From: Phytophthora sp. 'mugwort' | Taxonomy: Eukaryota; Oomycota; Peronosporomycetes; Peronosporales; Peronosporaceae | Direction of reading: 5' to 3' | Assembly: GCA_033558025.1 (NCBI GenBank) | Contig: JAUCEF010000008.1 | Coordinates: 3,286,001-3,350,000, forward strand | Length of the DNA stretch: 64,000 nucleotides | Part shown: piece after piece, positions 31,578-41,100 of the stretch | How the letters are laid out: every line of letters starts with the position of its first letter | Numbering within the stretch: the first letter of the stretch is position 1 | Notes under the pieces: generated by a model | The model's database searches: none | Told to the model about the DNA's origin: nothing | The model's input: the letters and a program-made list of their open reading frames with translations, nothing else | Position numbers and translations under genes: made by a program

Positions 31578-31800
31578 TACATGTAACTTACATGGGGCAC
31601 TATCACAGGTGGGGCACTATTAAAGGGATGGGGTATTGAAAGTCTTGACCCCTTCGCGAAGACGAACGACTTCACGTTGGCGTCCTTGGCCACACGGAAC
31701 TCGATTCTCGTGTTGCGATTGTGGAAAATGAACAGAGCAGTCTCATTCATGTTGTAAATGTTCGAGTTCTAACTGTTGTACTGTACTCCTTGATCACCAG
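31578..31800 (-). mobile_element. Pogo/Tigger-like transposon fragment
   Basis: On the minus strand, NIYNMNETALFIFHNRNTR (about 31780-31715), followed by RVAKDANVKSFVFAKG, matches the region around the first catalytic Asp of pogo-type DDE transposases (NMDET...). Asp is replaced by Asn, so it is dead. Just beyond it, repeated GGGGCACTAT strings (31565-31625) look like terminal repeats, and a TACATGTA lies at 31578-31585. A short deleted remnant. Confidence 0.55.
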
Positions 31801-31969
31801 ATTTTACAGATTGAGAAGCTCCGGCGCTGGCAACTTTGGTTAATGGATCGTGAGAGCATGGCTCTTCAGATTCATCACACTCGCATTCTGGTACTCTAGG
31901 AGACCCGTGCCGCTAGACGCCCTAGACGCTCTTCATATGTGCGGGGGGCGTGTTCTTAATGCGCTCTGC

Positions 31970-32250
31970 ACAGAGATTTCGGGAGCGTCCCCCCCCACCC
32001 TTACCTTCAGAATCAGACCAGGTTCGTACTTATTTTAACAGGTACATTAAAGAATATTTACATGTGAGTGCGAAATCGCATGCGAACTTAATTATATTAA
32101 AGAGGTGAATATGAGGATAATAATCCCTGGAATTAAAAAAATGTTGGGATTTTGAACGTCACCATCATCAAAAACAGTGCATTTCGTGCGAACTTACTGA
32201 ATTGTGGGGGCAAGGTGCGGGCAAGTCGCGCTCCGAAATCTCTCTAATAG
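31970..32250. mobile_element. Possible MITE with imperfect inverted ends
   Basis: AGAGATTTCGGGAGCG near 31973-31988 and CGCTCCGAAATCTCT near 32229-32243 are inverted copies with one indel, bracketing about 250 bp of AT-rich, non-coding sequence. C-rich and G-rich runs just inside the ends may also pair. No target duplication recognised. Confidence 0.3.
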
Positions 32251-32459
32251 ACAGCCCCTTTCCAACAACGTTTGGTGGACATCTAGTGTAAAATAATATG
32301 CGGGTGTGTTGTACAGATGGGACGGAGGGAGAGGCATGGACAGAAGAGTCCTGGTCCGATGGACAGTTCGAGGAGAGCTACATGTAACGTAGCGTGCGCC
32401 TTTCCGCCTGAGCCAAACACTTCAACTTTCCTCGTTGTGTTTAGATGGTCGCACACTGC
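32251..32459. promoter_or_regulatory. TACATGTA-containing 3' flank of M96-like copy 2
   Basis: A short intergenic stretch, with TACATGTA at 32379-32386. Nothing else recognised. Confidence 0.25.
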
Positions 32460-33701
32460 CTAATCCTCGGCGACTACGACATCGTGAGGCAGCACCATTT
32501 GCTCGAAGCGAACCAGTGCACTCGCAGTCTCAAGGAACCCGAAGCGAGCTTCGGCGTCGCTCGCGTACTGACCATGAAGACCAAACGCCATCTCCACGAA
32601 CTCGTGACCGTCGTCGTCCACACGTTGGTGCAGCACCAAGTAGGCGTTCGTGTCTTGGACGAACTGGACGCTCGACTCATTCCGCTTCGCCACGTCTTCA
32701 TTTGGAGCGACCCCGAGCAGCAGGACGGTTACGATTCGATGTCCAGCTTCGTCCATGTTGAGGATCTTGGACGCTAACGTGAGGCACCGTCGACTCATTG
32801 AGTTGTCCGCAGCTGGTAAACTTTGCAGCGCCATAGTGGTATTGTCATCGATACGCTGCCACACGTGCATGGTCACTCGACTGGTATACAGGCGTTCATA
32901 CAGCTCGGACGTGTTGAAGATGCGCCAGGCTTCATCGCCGATAAACTCTGCCACCTTAGCACCATTGTTGCACGGAATCCGCTTCAAAAAGTGGAAGTGA
33001 TGCCCGTTGTTCACAAGTCTCCTTGCATCCCACCCGAAGAACGGCTGGTGCGTCAGAGTCGCGTCTTGCATGAACCTTGCATGATGATCCCAGAACAGCG
33101 GGTAGTTGCGTCGTACGATGTCATGGCAGGTGCTCGCATCTACCGCCTCATAGTAGAATAGCTCGTCGTCTTGGGAGGATAGTCTTGATACGGCACGCAG
33201 TCGACGAGAATCACCCGTCAGGTCGTCACGGTCGCTGCTCTCGAGCTGTGCCACATCTCGATGAAGCCGCGATTCAAACTTCTCGTACTCGTCCAGTCGC
33301 TTCTTGATCTCTTCATTCTCGACGTGTATCGCGTTTCCAAGCTCTACGGCACAGACGTAGGCATCGCACAGCGATGACGTCTTCGTGGTAGACAAGATCT
33401 GTTCCTCGCATGCAGGCGACTTGTCGACGTCTGGAGGTGGCAACGTGTGGCGTTCCTGCTGGAGACCAGACTGACGATCCCAGTACGCCTCCAGCAGCGA
33501 GAATTGCTGACCCGACAACGTGTCAAGTTCCTCGCGCCATGAATCCAGATTCGCCTTGAAAGCTGCGCGTTTACGTGCCATATTGCGGCGATGGCGCTCC
33601 TTCCCGGCTGCCTCCTTCGCTTCAATCGTCTGCATCACAGCTGACTGTCGTTTTTTAAACTGAGACGACAACTCTCGCGTTGAGCGCTGTATGTTAGCCA
33701 T
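32460..33701 (-). CDS. Oomycete M96-like / START-like family protein, copy 2
   Basis: This 413-residue intronless protein is a paralogue of the gene at 29508-30791. The N terminus repeats the layout of a basic patch (GKERHRRNMARKRAAF) followed by a coiled coil. The RxNMAR core is shared by both copies. The C-terminal START-like domain has DDELFYYEAVDASTCHDIVR, FFGWDARRL, FHFLKRIPC, EAWRIFNTSELYERL and the closing ASALVRFEQM, in the same order as copy 1. The copies are strongly diverged, so the duplication is not recent. Regulation and function are unknown; a link to sexual development would rest only on the family name. Confidence 0.7.
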   Translation of the reverse strand: MANIQRSTRELSSQFKKRQSAVMQTIEAKEAAGKERHRRNMARKRAAFKANLDSWREELDTLSGQQFSLLEAYWDRQSGLQQERHTLPPPDVDKSPACEEQILSTTKTSSLCDAYVCAVELGNAIHVENEEIKKRLDEYEKFESRLHRDVAQLESSDRDDLTGDSRRLRAVSRLSSQDDELFYYEAVDASTCHDIVRRNYPLFWDHHARFMQDATLTHQPFFGWDARRLVNNGHHFHFLKRIPCNNGAKVAEFIGDEAWRIFNTSELYERLYTSRVTMHVWQRIDDNTTMALQSLPAADNSMSRRCLTLASKILNMDEAGHRIVTVLLLGVAPNEDVAKRNESSVQFVQDTNAYLVLHQRVDDDGHEFVEMAFGLHGQYASDAEARFGFLETASALVRFEQMVLPHDVVVAED

Positions 33702-34361
33702 TTTAAATCAGCCCCAAAGACCTTTGTGGACTTAAATGCCGTTTGAAATGGTGCTATATTGATTTATGCCAGCGCCAGCATTCAGTTGATACATAACCGA
33801 TGACAAGATACAGAAGGGTACCTTGAAGTTACGTAAGCACTGCCGTATGCTGATTGAAGCCATCTCAAGACTTGTCATAGTGGAACCCTGCCCAGTTCAC
33901 ACCGTGAGCTTCACAGGCAGTCACTCAGTTGATTGATTCACGGTGTTATCAGGCGCAACACAAGGTCCAGAGTATCAAGCGAATATTTTCAGATGTACAA
34001 AACTTATTCTGGCGGCCGTGTTGCTCACCGCACGTCTGAAAGATGTTGTGTGTGTGGCCAATGGATGGTCTTCATGTAAAGTCGGTGGTCTTGGTTTATA
34101 TGGAGGAGTGATTCCGGTTGAAAGCGAAGAAGAGAAAAATAAAGCGGCCAGCGATTGGCAACACAAGAATCATTATATTCTCGCAAAGAGGTTGTTTTCA
34201 TCACGCGGTTTGCTCTTCGTTTGCAGTAAAAGCGATGATGATGGAATAATCAAACGCTCTAGCACATATACAGTGCTAGAAAAAGCTATGCATAGATAAG
34301 TCGTCATGTACAGTCCAATTAAATCCAGCATCCAGATGACTAAGTTCGGTATCCTGGACTT
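33702..34361. other. Intergenic, M96-like copy 2 to LicD array
   Basis: No supported gene. A 118-codon plus-strand frame (33943-34299) lacks a signal peptide or domain and lies in AT-rich sequence. Confidence 0.4.
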
Positions 34362-35462
34362 CTATGGCTGACTCGGTCCTTCCCTGATCTTCTTGAGCAC
34401 CTCCGTTAATTTCTTTTTATCGACAAGCTTCAGCATTGCTTTCATCGTCGCAGAAAGGTTCATTGAAGAGAAGGACATTCGCGGCGTTGGCGTCATGTAG
34501 TTCGGTCCGTACGCTGTCGTCAAGAAGAACTTTGGGTCATGAACCGTGTCGAACGGCATCCCGTTGATCGTCACTTGTGAGAATGGCTCCACTCTGTCTT
34601 TCGATAATAGCTGTCCATTGCTGCTCTTGAGCTCTTCAATATCCCAGTTGCCATTGTTAAGATTCTTCATCCGGTATAAATCGACGTACGGCACGCCAAA
34701 GTTTCTACTGAGTGGCAGATCCGGATCATACAGGCGACCTGCAAGTGGGTGCGTTGGCGCCACACACACTCGCCAAATACCTTTGAAGAACATGTGATAA
34801 CCCTTGTTCCAGAGCTCTTCCTGTAGTATCTCTTTCGAGTGAAGTCTGTCCACGAATCCAATGTCGGTATCCTCCGTGAACGGGATCATCGAACCATTTC
34901 GTACAGCTCCTAATAACGAGCCGAAAACGATCAGAGGGGTGTTTCCCGTCGCTTGCAGCTCCTCGTAGACCTCAACCAACAGCATGTGCAACACACTAGC
35001 ATAACAAACCGACTTTGGGGAGTGGACGTTTAGTAAATCTGCTCGGTCACCCGCGATACAAAACGGTGTGTCCTTCCGGCCAGTGATCGGCAAGCAGTAG
35101 CTATACCCCGCCTGGGCTCGAATGTCTTCGTTGCACAACGCCGTGTGAGTTTTTCGGAAGGCTGGCGGAGGTGAAGAAGACATGTCTTTCAGCGCAGAAT
35201 AGAATCGGTGGCCCGAATGGTATTCGAGGTCGCTGGCGTTCCGGATCCGCGGAGAGCACACTTCTTCTTTGACGATAGCAGCGTCGGGCGTGGGGGACAT
35301 GAGCTGAATATCCATTATAAGACCGAAGACTAGCAATCCAACCAGCACAAAGACGACGCTCAGAGTCGCCATCGTTCCGGTCCACCCGAAGGAAAACACC
35401 CGACGTACACCAATGCGCTGGGGTGCACCAACCTTGACGCCCTGCTCGAGTATCCTGCCCAT
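34362..35462 (-). CDS. LicD/fukutin-like type II membrane protein, array copy A
   Basis: This 366-residue protein has a short cytosolic N terminus, one transmembrane helix (about 28-50; VVFVLVGLLVFGLIM) and a luminal LicD/fukutin-type domain. The family transfers phospho-sugar-alcohol or choline-phosphate groups onto glycans. The nucleotidyltransferase signature is GSLLGAVRNGSMIPFTEDTDIGF, where EDTD (near residue 194) replaces the DDD/DxD of LicD and FKRP. Family-wide blocks include SGHRFYSALKDM, CLPITGRKDTPFC, SVCYASVLHMLL, IWRVCVAPTHPLAG and NGMPFDTVHDPKFFL. I started at the Met aligned with its paralogues (MGRILEQGV); the frame is open 96 nt farther upstream. A Golgi location and an acceptor glycan are inferred, not shown. 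Confidence 0.85.
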   Translation of the reverse strand: MGRILEQGVKVGAPQRIGVRRVFSFGWTGTMATLSVVFVLVGLLVFGLIMDIQLMSPTPDAAIVKEEVCSPRIRNASDLEYHSGHRFYSALKDMSSSPPPAFRKTHTALCNEDIRAQAGYSYCLPITGRKDTPFCIAGDRADLLNVHSPKSVCYASVLHMLLVEVYEELQATGNTPLIVFGSLLGAVRNGSMIPFTEDTDIGFVDRLHSKEILQEELWNKGYHMFFKGIWRVCVAPTHPLAGRLYDPDLPLSRNFGVPYVDLYRMKNLNNGNWDIEELKSSNGQLLSKDRVEPFSQVTINGMPFDTVHDPKFFLTTAYGPNYMTPTPRMSFSSMNLSATMKAMLKLVDKKKLTEVLKKIREGPSQP

Positions 35463-35932
35463 ACTTCGCTCTGTAGTAGTAGTAAGTAGCGTGGCTGGAG
35501 ACCCGCGACTTGAGCTGCAGAATGCAAAGCCAACAATGACTGAAAGGACCGCGTCCATCTGACGCGTTTCATGCCGTGATCGTCCTGCTAGGAAAGGCCT
35601 GAGTCAGATCTCAAGATAATGTGATTACTACAATACCGTATAGGTACATGTATTTTTGCCCTACGTGACGTAGACTACTTCGCAACACATGCTTGACCTC
35701 TCGAGACAAGCTGCCTGTGCTCAAAAACTAACATTGATGTTGCGAGAGCCAAATTTTGGCGCAAGTTTCAGCCGTTGACGACTAGTGTGTATACATGTAC
35801 ATGTCCAGCACGTAGTAATAATTGGTGCTGTACGCCATTGTGAAATATAAATAGTAAAGTGCCTTAGTATCTGTCTGATGACTGGCATGTACAGATCCTT
35901 CTTAAGTTTATTTTTTCATGTTACAACGCTCT
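35463..35932. other. Spacer between LicD copies A and B, two TACATGTA
   Basis: Upstream region of copy A, with TACATGTA at 35645-35652 and 35792-35799. No gene recognised. Confidence 0.4.
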
Positions 35933-37009
35933 TCACTTTTTCTTTTCTTTTATTATGTTGCTTGCACTATTACTTGCGTCCTCTATCGATGTAGCCTCTG
36001 TGCGCTGCTTCGGGGTCATGTAGTCTGGTCCGTACGCCTCCGTCAGAAAGAAATGAGGGTCGTAAACCGTGTCAAATGGCATCCCATTGATCGTGACCTG
36101 CGAAAAAGGCTCTACCATGTGCCCAGGCAAGAGGCGTCCGTTGCTGCCGTCCATCTCTTGAATATCCCAATTTCCATTCTTGACTTTCTTCATTTTGTAC
36201 AGGTCGACGTACGGTACAGCGTAGTCCTTCGTAAGTGGCAAGCTCGCGTCATAGAGGTTAGCTGCAAGCGGATGCGTCGGCGCAACACAAACGCGCCAAA
36301 TTCCATAGTAGAACATATGATAACCCTTGTCGAAAAGTGCCTTTCGCAGCGGTTGAATCGCCTGGAGTCTGTCGACGTAGCCGATGTCGGTGTCCTCTGT
36401 GAAAGGGATCATCGAGCCATTTCGAACAGCTCCAAGCAACGACCCAAACGTAACTAGCGGAGTACTTCCCGTCGCTTTCAACTCCTCATACACATCTACG
36501 AGCAACATGTGCAGCACACTTGCATAGCAAATCGACTTTGGCGAGCGAATGTTAAGTAGATCGGACCGGTCGCTCGCGATACAAAAGGGAGTATCCTTCC
36601 TACCGGAGATTGGCAAGCAGTAACTGTACTTCATCTTGATCCGCTGACTTTCTTTACAGAGCTTGGTATGGTTACCATGAAACGTTGGCGCTTTCGGTCC
36701 CTCCATCTCCTTTAAAGCCGAGTAAAAGCGGTGGCCCGAATGGTACTCGATATCACTGACATTCAAGACCCGCGGCGTGCAGACTCCTTCTTCCTTAAAG
36801 ACCGAGAATCCTGGCAAACATGCTAGAATATGTGTCTCCATGGCAAACCCGAAGAGCACCAGCCCGATCAGTACCACTACGCAAGTCGGGATCATCGTCA
36901 CGCCCGAGCAGAAGTCTCTGAACCCAATAAAAGCTCTGCGAACAGCCCCTACACGACGTGGTGAAGTACACTTGGTGATGTCGACGCCTTCCTCGAGCTT
37001 CTTGTCCAT
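35933..37009 (-). CDS. LicD/fukutin-like type II membrane protein, array copy B
   Basis: 358 residues starting MDKKLEEGVDITK. The membrane helix is at about 38-57 (MIPTCVVVLIGLVLFGFAM). All family blocks are intact: ISGRKDTPFC, GSLLGAVRNGSMIPF, EDTDIGYV (near residue 205), IWRVCVAPTHPLA and VTINGMPFDTVYDPHFF. It ends in a Lys-rich IIKEKKK tail after MTPKQR, which copy A lacks in that form. It is the last member before the Copia insertion that separates it from copy C by 6.5 kb. Like copy A it should be an active enzyme of the secretory pathway by motif content. Confidence 0.85.
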   Translation of the reverse strand: MDKKLEEGVDITKCTSPRRVGAVRRAFIGFRDFCSGVTMIPTCVVVLIGLVLFGFAMETHILACLPGFSVFKEEGVCTPRVLNVSDIEYHSGHRFYSALKEMEGPKAPTFHGNHTKLCKESQRIKMKYSYCLPISGRKDTPFCIASDRSDLLNIRSPKSICYASVLHMLLVDVYEELKATGSTPLVTFGSLLGAVRNGSMIPFTEDTDIGYVDRLQAIQPLRKALFDKGYHMFYYGIWRVCVAPTHPLAANLYDASLPLTKDYAVPYVDLYKMKKVKNGNWDIQEMDGSNGRLLPGHMVEPFSQVTINGMPFDTVYDPHFFLTEAYGPDYMTPKQRTEATSIEDASNSASNIIKEKKK

Positions 37010-37324
37010 TTCGACTCCGCTGATCTCGAGCGCCGGCCTAATACGTGTGCTACAAGAGAAAATGGCACGATGAGACGAGTGGCAGTGCCGGGCGTGTCGT
37101 GTTCACGCGTGTGTGAGAGACAAATCATATGGCCGTATTTCTTGTCACAAGACTCTGCTGCAGACGATCCTCTCGATAGTAATAGCATTACAAGTTAGCA
37201 CAATTTAGAGGGATCACTAATCAGACGATGTCTCCAGATGAATTAAGAAAGTTTCAGGCGTAATTTATTATTCAAAAAGTTATAAATTCGGTTAAGTCCG
37301 TAATCGCCATATTAAGTCATTACG
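37010..37324. other. Upstream of LicD copy B
   Basis: AT-rich spacer; nothing recognised beyond the expected promoter position. Confidence 0.35.
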
Positions 37325-37687
37325 ACCCCAGCCTAGCCCCAAGAATAATAGCGAATCCCTCCGCGTACAGCTTAGCTAACCCTATATACTTCTTATCCCA
37401 GAGGGGGGGGGGGTGTCTAATGTCTTTTTGAGCTAAAAATGCTGGTAGTAGAAATCAACTGCGAGCCAAAACCTAATCTGTAAATGTATTTAAAAAGCCA
37501 TACCCACCCGGGACGGCCGATCGCAGCCTGGGATCTGCGATTCGCAGGTCTCAGGTCTTCTGTTAGCGACTCGTCCTAACCCGAGTCTAGCTTTAAGATA
37601 CGCAATCAAGACAAAAATCGGGAGTTATTCAAAGATCAGCATGAAAAGCGAGGGACGACGAAAACGCCGAAAACGAGCGCCCAATAA
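37325..37687 (-). repeat. Dispersed ~365-bp repeat, copy 2
   Basis: This is the reverse complement of 31122-31490 with scattered substitutions and a long G run near 37404-37411. It starts CCCCAGCCTAGCCCC and ends near CGCCCAATAACG. Together the copies bracket M96-like copy 2 and LicD copies A and B in opposite orientation. Identity was judged by eye. Confidence 0.75.
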
Positions 37688-38199
37688 CGTGAATTGTCTG
37701 ATCGTTTTGCCCCTTTTTCTAGAATATTTTCACTGGGTCCTAGGAGGAGGTGGAGAGGGGGTGGGGCATGGATATGAATTTGTAGCCCTAACGAATCGAC
37801 TGCATGTACCGGTATGTATTAATAGCAAAGCTACAATGCCTCTCTACTTCCAAGATTTCCATGTACAGTAATCACCGTCGGTGATCGTTCTGAAGTTCCG
37901 ACGTCGAACAACAGAATTGCATACCAGCCCCAAGCACCTGATATGGCGAAAAACATCATGCACGGATGTTATTCGGCACTGCATCATCCGATATTGCCTA
38001 CAGGAAATTCTGCATCCAATGTAGGCGCGCTCAAGAGCGTCCCCTTCCATCCACTGTACACATCGCTCTCGATCCACGATCGTAACAGCATGTTGTAAGG
38101 AGCGCCGTCCGCCGTCACTCATTTTCAGCTATGGCGTAGTTAACGTAGTCCAACGGCAAAGGTGCCAGTTCAGGTGTTGGATGGATCCATCCCCAAGCC
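37688..38199. other. Spacer before the Copia remnant
   Basis: Low-complexity G-rich runs near 37740-37770. A 92-codon minus-strand frame (37844-38122) shows no domain. The 5' LTR expected for the Copia element was not found here. Confidence 0.35.
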
Positions 38200-41100
38200 A
38201 GATCCACAGGCAGATGCAGTGGGCTACAATAAGCGGACCTCTGTGGTATTTTCCTCCGCGATAGTATCTTGCAAGGTGTAGGTAAAGAAGACCACAAGCA
38301 TGTCAACATGGAGCCATCTGGACGTGAGATGTGGGAGGCTCTTGTGACGCATAAGACCAAGCGTGATTACACAAACAGCATGTACGTGTTCACGGACTCG
38401 GTGAACTCCAAATATCGAAAGGGAGATGATATGGGCAAGTGGATTGGCGAGATGGAAGACTACTAGCGCCAGCTCACGAGCCGGTACCCTACCCATTCTA
38501 TGCGCGTCTTCTGCAGGCCATCGTGTCGGCTACTCGTCGTGAAATTTATCGGACTTTCGACGCAAATAGTATAATCTCTGGGCTCCGTCCGACGTCTCGG
38601 GAGGTGATCAAACAACTTCGGATTGAAAAGGAGGTGGATGATCGCGTAGCAAAGGTGAAAGCGGATGTGTCTTGTGAGGCCAAGATTCTACATGTGGACC
38701 AAGCTGGACGGAGGGGTAGCCGGTCTAACCAGCGGAAGATGGAGGGCTGACAACCAGAACAAGAACAGCGGAGGTCAGGGCCAAAGCAAGCGCAAAAACC
38801 ATAATCAAGGTGACAATACGCAGGATGAACAGCAAGACCAGCAGAAGAAAATGAGACGTGGAAAATGCCATAACTGCGACGAGTATGGTCACTGGAAGAA
38901 CCAGTGCACGTCGCCCCCGAAAGGCACTATGGCCAATCCGATTTCCGGGAATGCGGAGTTCCGCCGGTTCCAGAATGGTGGCCGGGGAACAAGACTTCGA
39001 TTTCGCGGTGCTGTTGGGTGACCGTCCGGACGTGGACGTCAGTAACTAGTGGTTCTTCGACTGTGGTGCTTTTGGCCACGTGTGTGTGACCAAGGAGATC
39101 ATGTTCAATCGTCGCGTTGGGGCGCGTGGGCCGTTCACAGGTTGGGATGGTCGCGAGCCTCAGGGTCAGTTTGTCGGCGATGTGGTTCTCAAGGTCAAGG
39201 ACAGTGTGTCGAACAGGACGGTGACGCTGCCGATGCGTGGTGTCCAATTCACTGCGACTGACGCCGTAACCTGCTGAGCTTGCATCAGCTGCAGCGGTTG
39301 ATTTGTTGAGTTGAGCCCCCGCCAGCACACAGAACACGTCGGTCAACTGTGTTCGGGAGGTGACACTTGTAGAAAAGCATGATTTAGAATATGGCTCTGA
39401 TCAGGTATCGGATCGTTCAGAGAGTCAAGGTGTGATTGATTTGCTAAACTTGTGGCACAATCGTTTGGCGCATTTGGGAAAACCGGCCCTTTGCATGTGG
39501 GTCAAGATGCACCTGAAGGATCTTTCTATCTCGAACATGGATCTCGATGCTGCATTTCGAGAGCTTAAATGTCTAGCTTGCGTGGTATCCAAGCGTAAGC
39601 GAATGTCCTATTAGTCTCTCCATCCCAACCGAGCTGTGCGGATTTATCAAAAGGTAATGTCTGATGTATGCTACGTCAATATAGAAACTTTTGGACGAAA
39701 CAAACATTTTCAGTTGCGTATCGATGAGGCGTCGAGATTTCTGTCGGGGGCACTCATCAACACGAAGAATGAAGCAACCGGAAATTGCATCCAGCTCATT
39801 CAGAACCTCGAGGCGCATGGTCATCACGTTGAGTTGTTCGCGTCCGACCAGGGCAAAGAACTTGTGAACAAGAATGAAGCAGTTTCTGGAGGAAAATGGC
39901 ACGAATTTACGAGAGGGCCAACGCGTATTCTCCGGAAGAAAACTGCCTGGTCGAGAGCATGAACAACACAGTGTTGGTCAAGCTGCGAGCGTCGCTTACC
40001 GCTGCAGGCCAATCTGACGACGTGTGTGAGGCGTTCAATTACGTGCTCCGCATCGTCAATGTGACTCCGTCTGCGGCGCTGGGCGGCAAGTCGCCGTATG
40101 ATGAGAGGTTTGAGTGTCAGCACGAGACAGCTTCGTTAGACCCGTGGGGAACCGTCACGATCTACTTCGTCCCGAAAAAGCACCGTGATAACAAGCTCGA
40201 GAATCCCGGATCTCCAGCTTTGTTCATGGGTATTCCACGGCACTCGATTGGGTATCGGTTACTGCGTCTCACTAGTGGCAAGTTGATCGAGCGGCGCGAT
40301 GTGGAGTTTCGTGAGGACTGGACGGTCGCTCGCGATTATGTGGAAAAACTCCTGTGTGCCAAGTATCATTGTGGCGAAGCTGTTAAGCCTGGACCTATTC
40401 CATACGTCAATTATCCGGTTGTTGGTCAGCTGAGCCAGCCATCTTTAATTCCTGTAACTGGGGTGGGTGATCGTATGTCTGGCGCAAATTCACCACCAGG
40501 CAATCAACAAGGCCAGTCTTCGGTTGATGAGGCCGACCCAGACGACGACAATGATTGGGGGGGGATCCGGCAGCGGCGGCTTCCGATCCACTCGCGGAGA
40601 GGTGGTGTGGGTCTTGTGTCCGGACGCCGGTTGGGGTAGCTGCTGGTCCTACCGGACAGCAGCAACCGGCATCGGGGGTCACGGAAGTCCAGACTCGTGG
40701 TGATCCAGTTGGTTCTTCTTCGGAGGAACAGGTGGAGTCACTAGTTGGACCCAACGAGCACGATCTGCGTGTGCCGGAATGTGACAGTGAACAGGTGAAG
40801 TATGGTGATGCCAGACGCAGAATTCAGGGGGAGAAACGCACAGTCAGACGCCAGAGAGGGGTAGAATGATGATAATGACATTATCTCTCTAACTCGCAGT
40901 CTTCCAGCCTCAGCACAAACAGTGGCTGGGCAGCGGCGTTCTATACGGAAGCGCCGGCTGAACTCGCGTCTCGCGGATCCTGATTTTGAGTTGGATCCCC
41001 CCAAGTCTGATTCCGGGAAAGCTCATTGTTTTTATTGAGTCGGACGGTGGTAATTCAAGAAATATTACTGAAGCTATGAACTCGCGTGATGCTGAGCAAT

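Noticed and set aside
29508..33701. Canonical bZIP transcription factors
   Set aside because: The basic blocks lack the N-x2-A-x2-S/C-R spacing and a clear heptad of leucines, so I call the family M96/START-like instead.
33943..34299. 118-codon plus-strand gene
   Set aside because: No homology recognised, no signal or domain, AT-rich context next to the array; not supportable.
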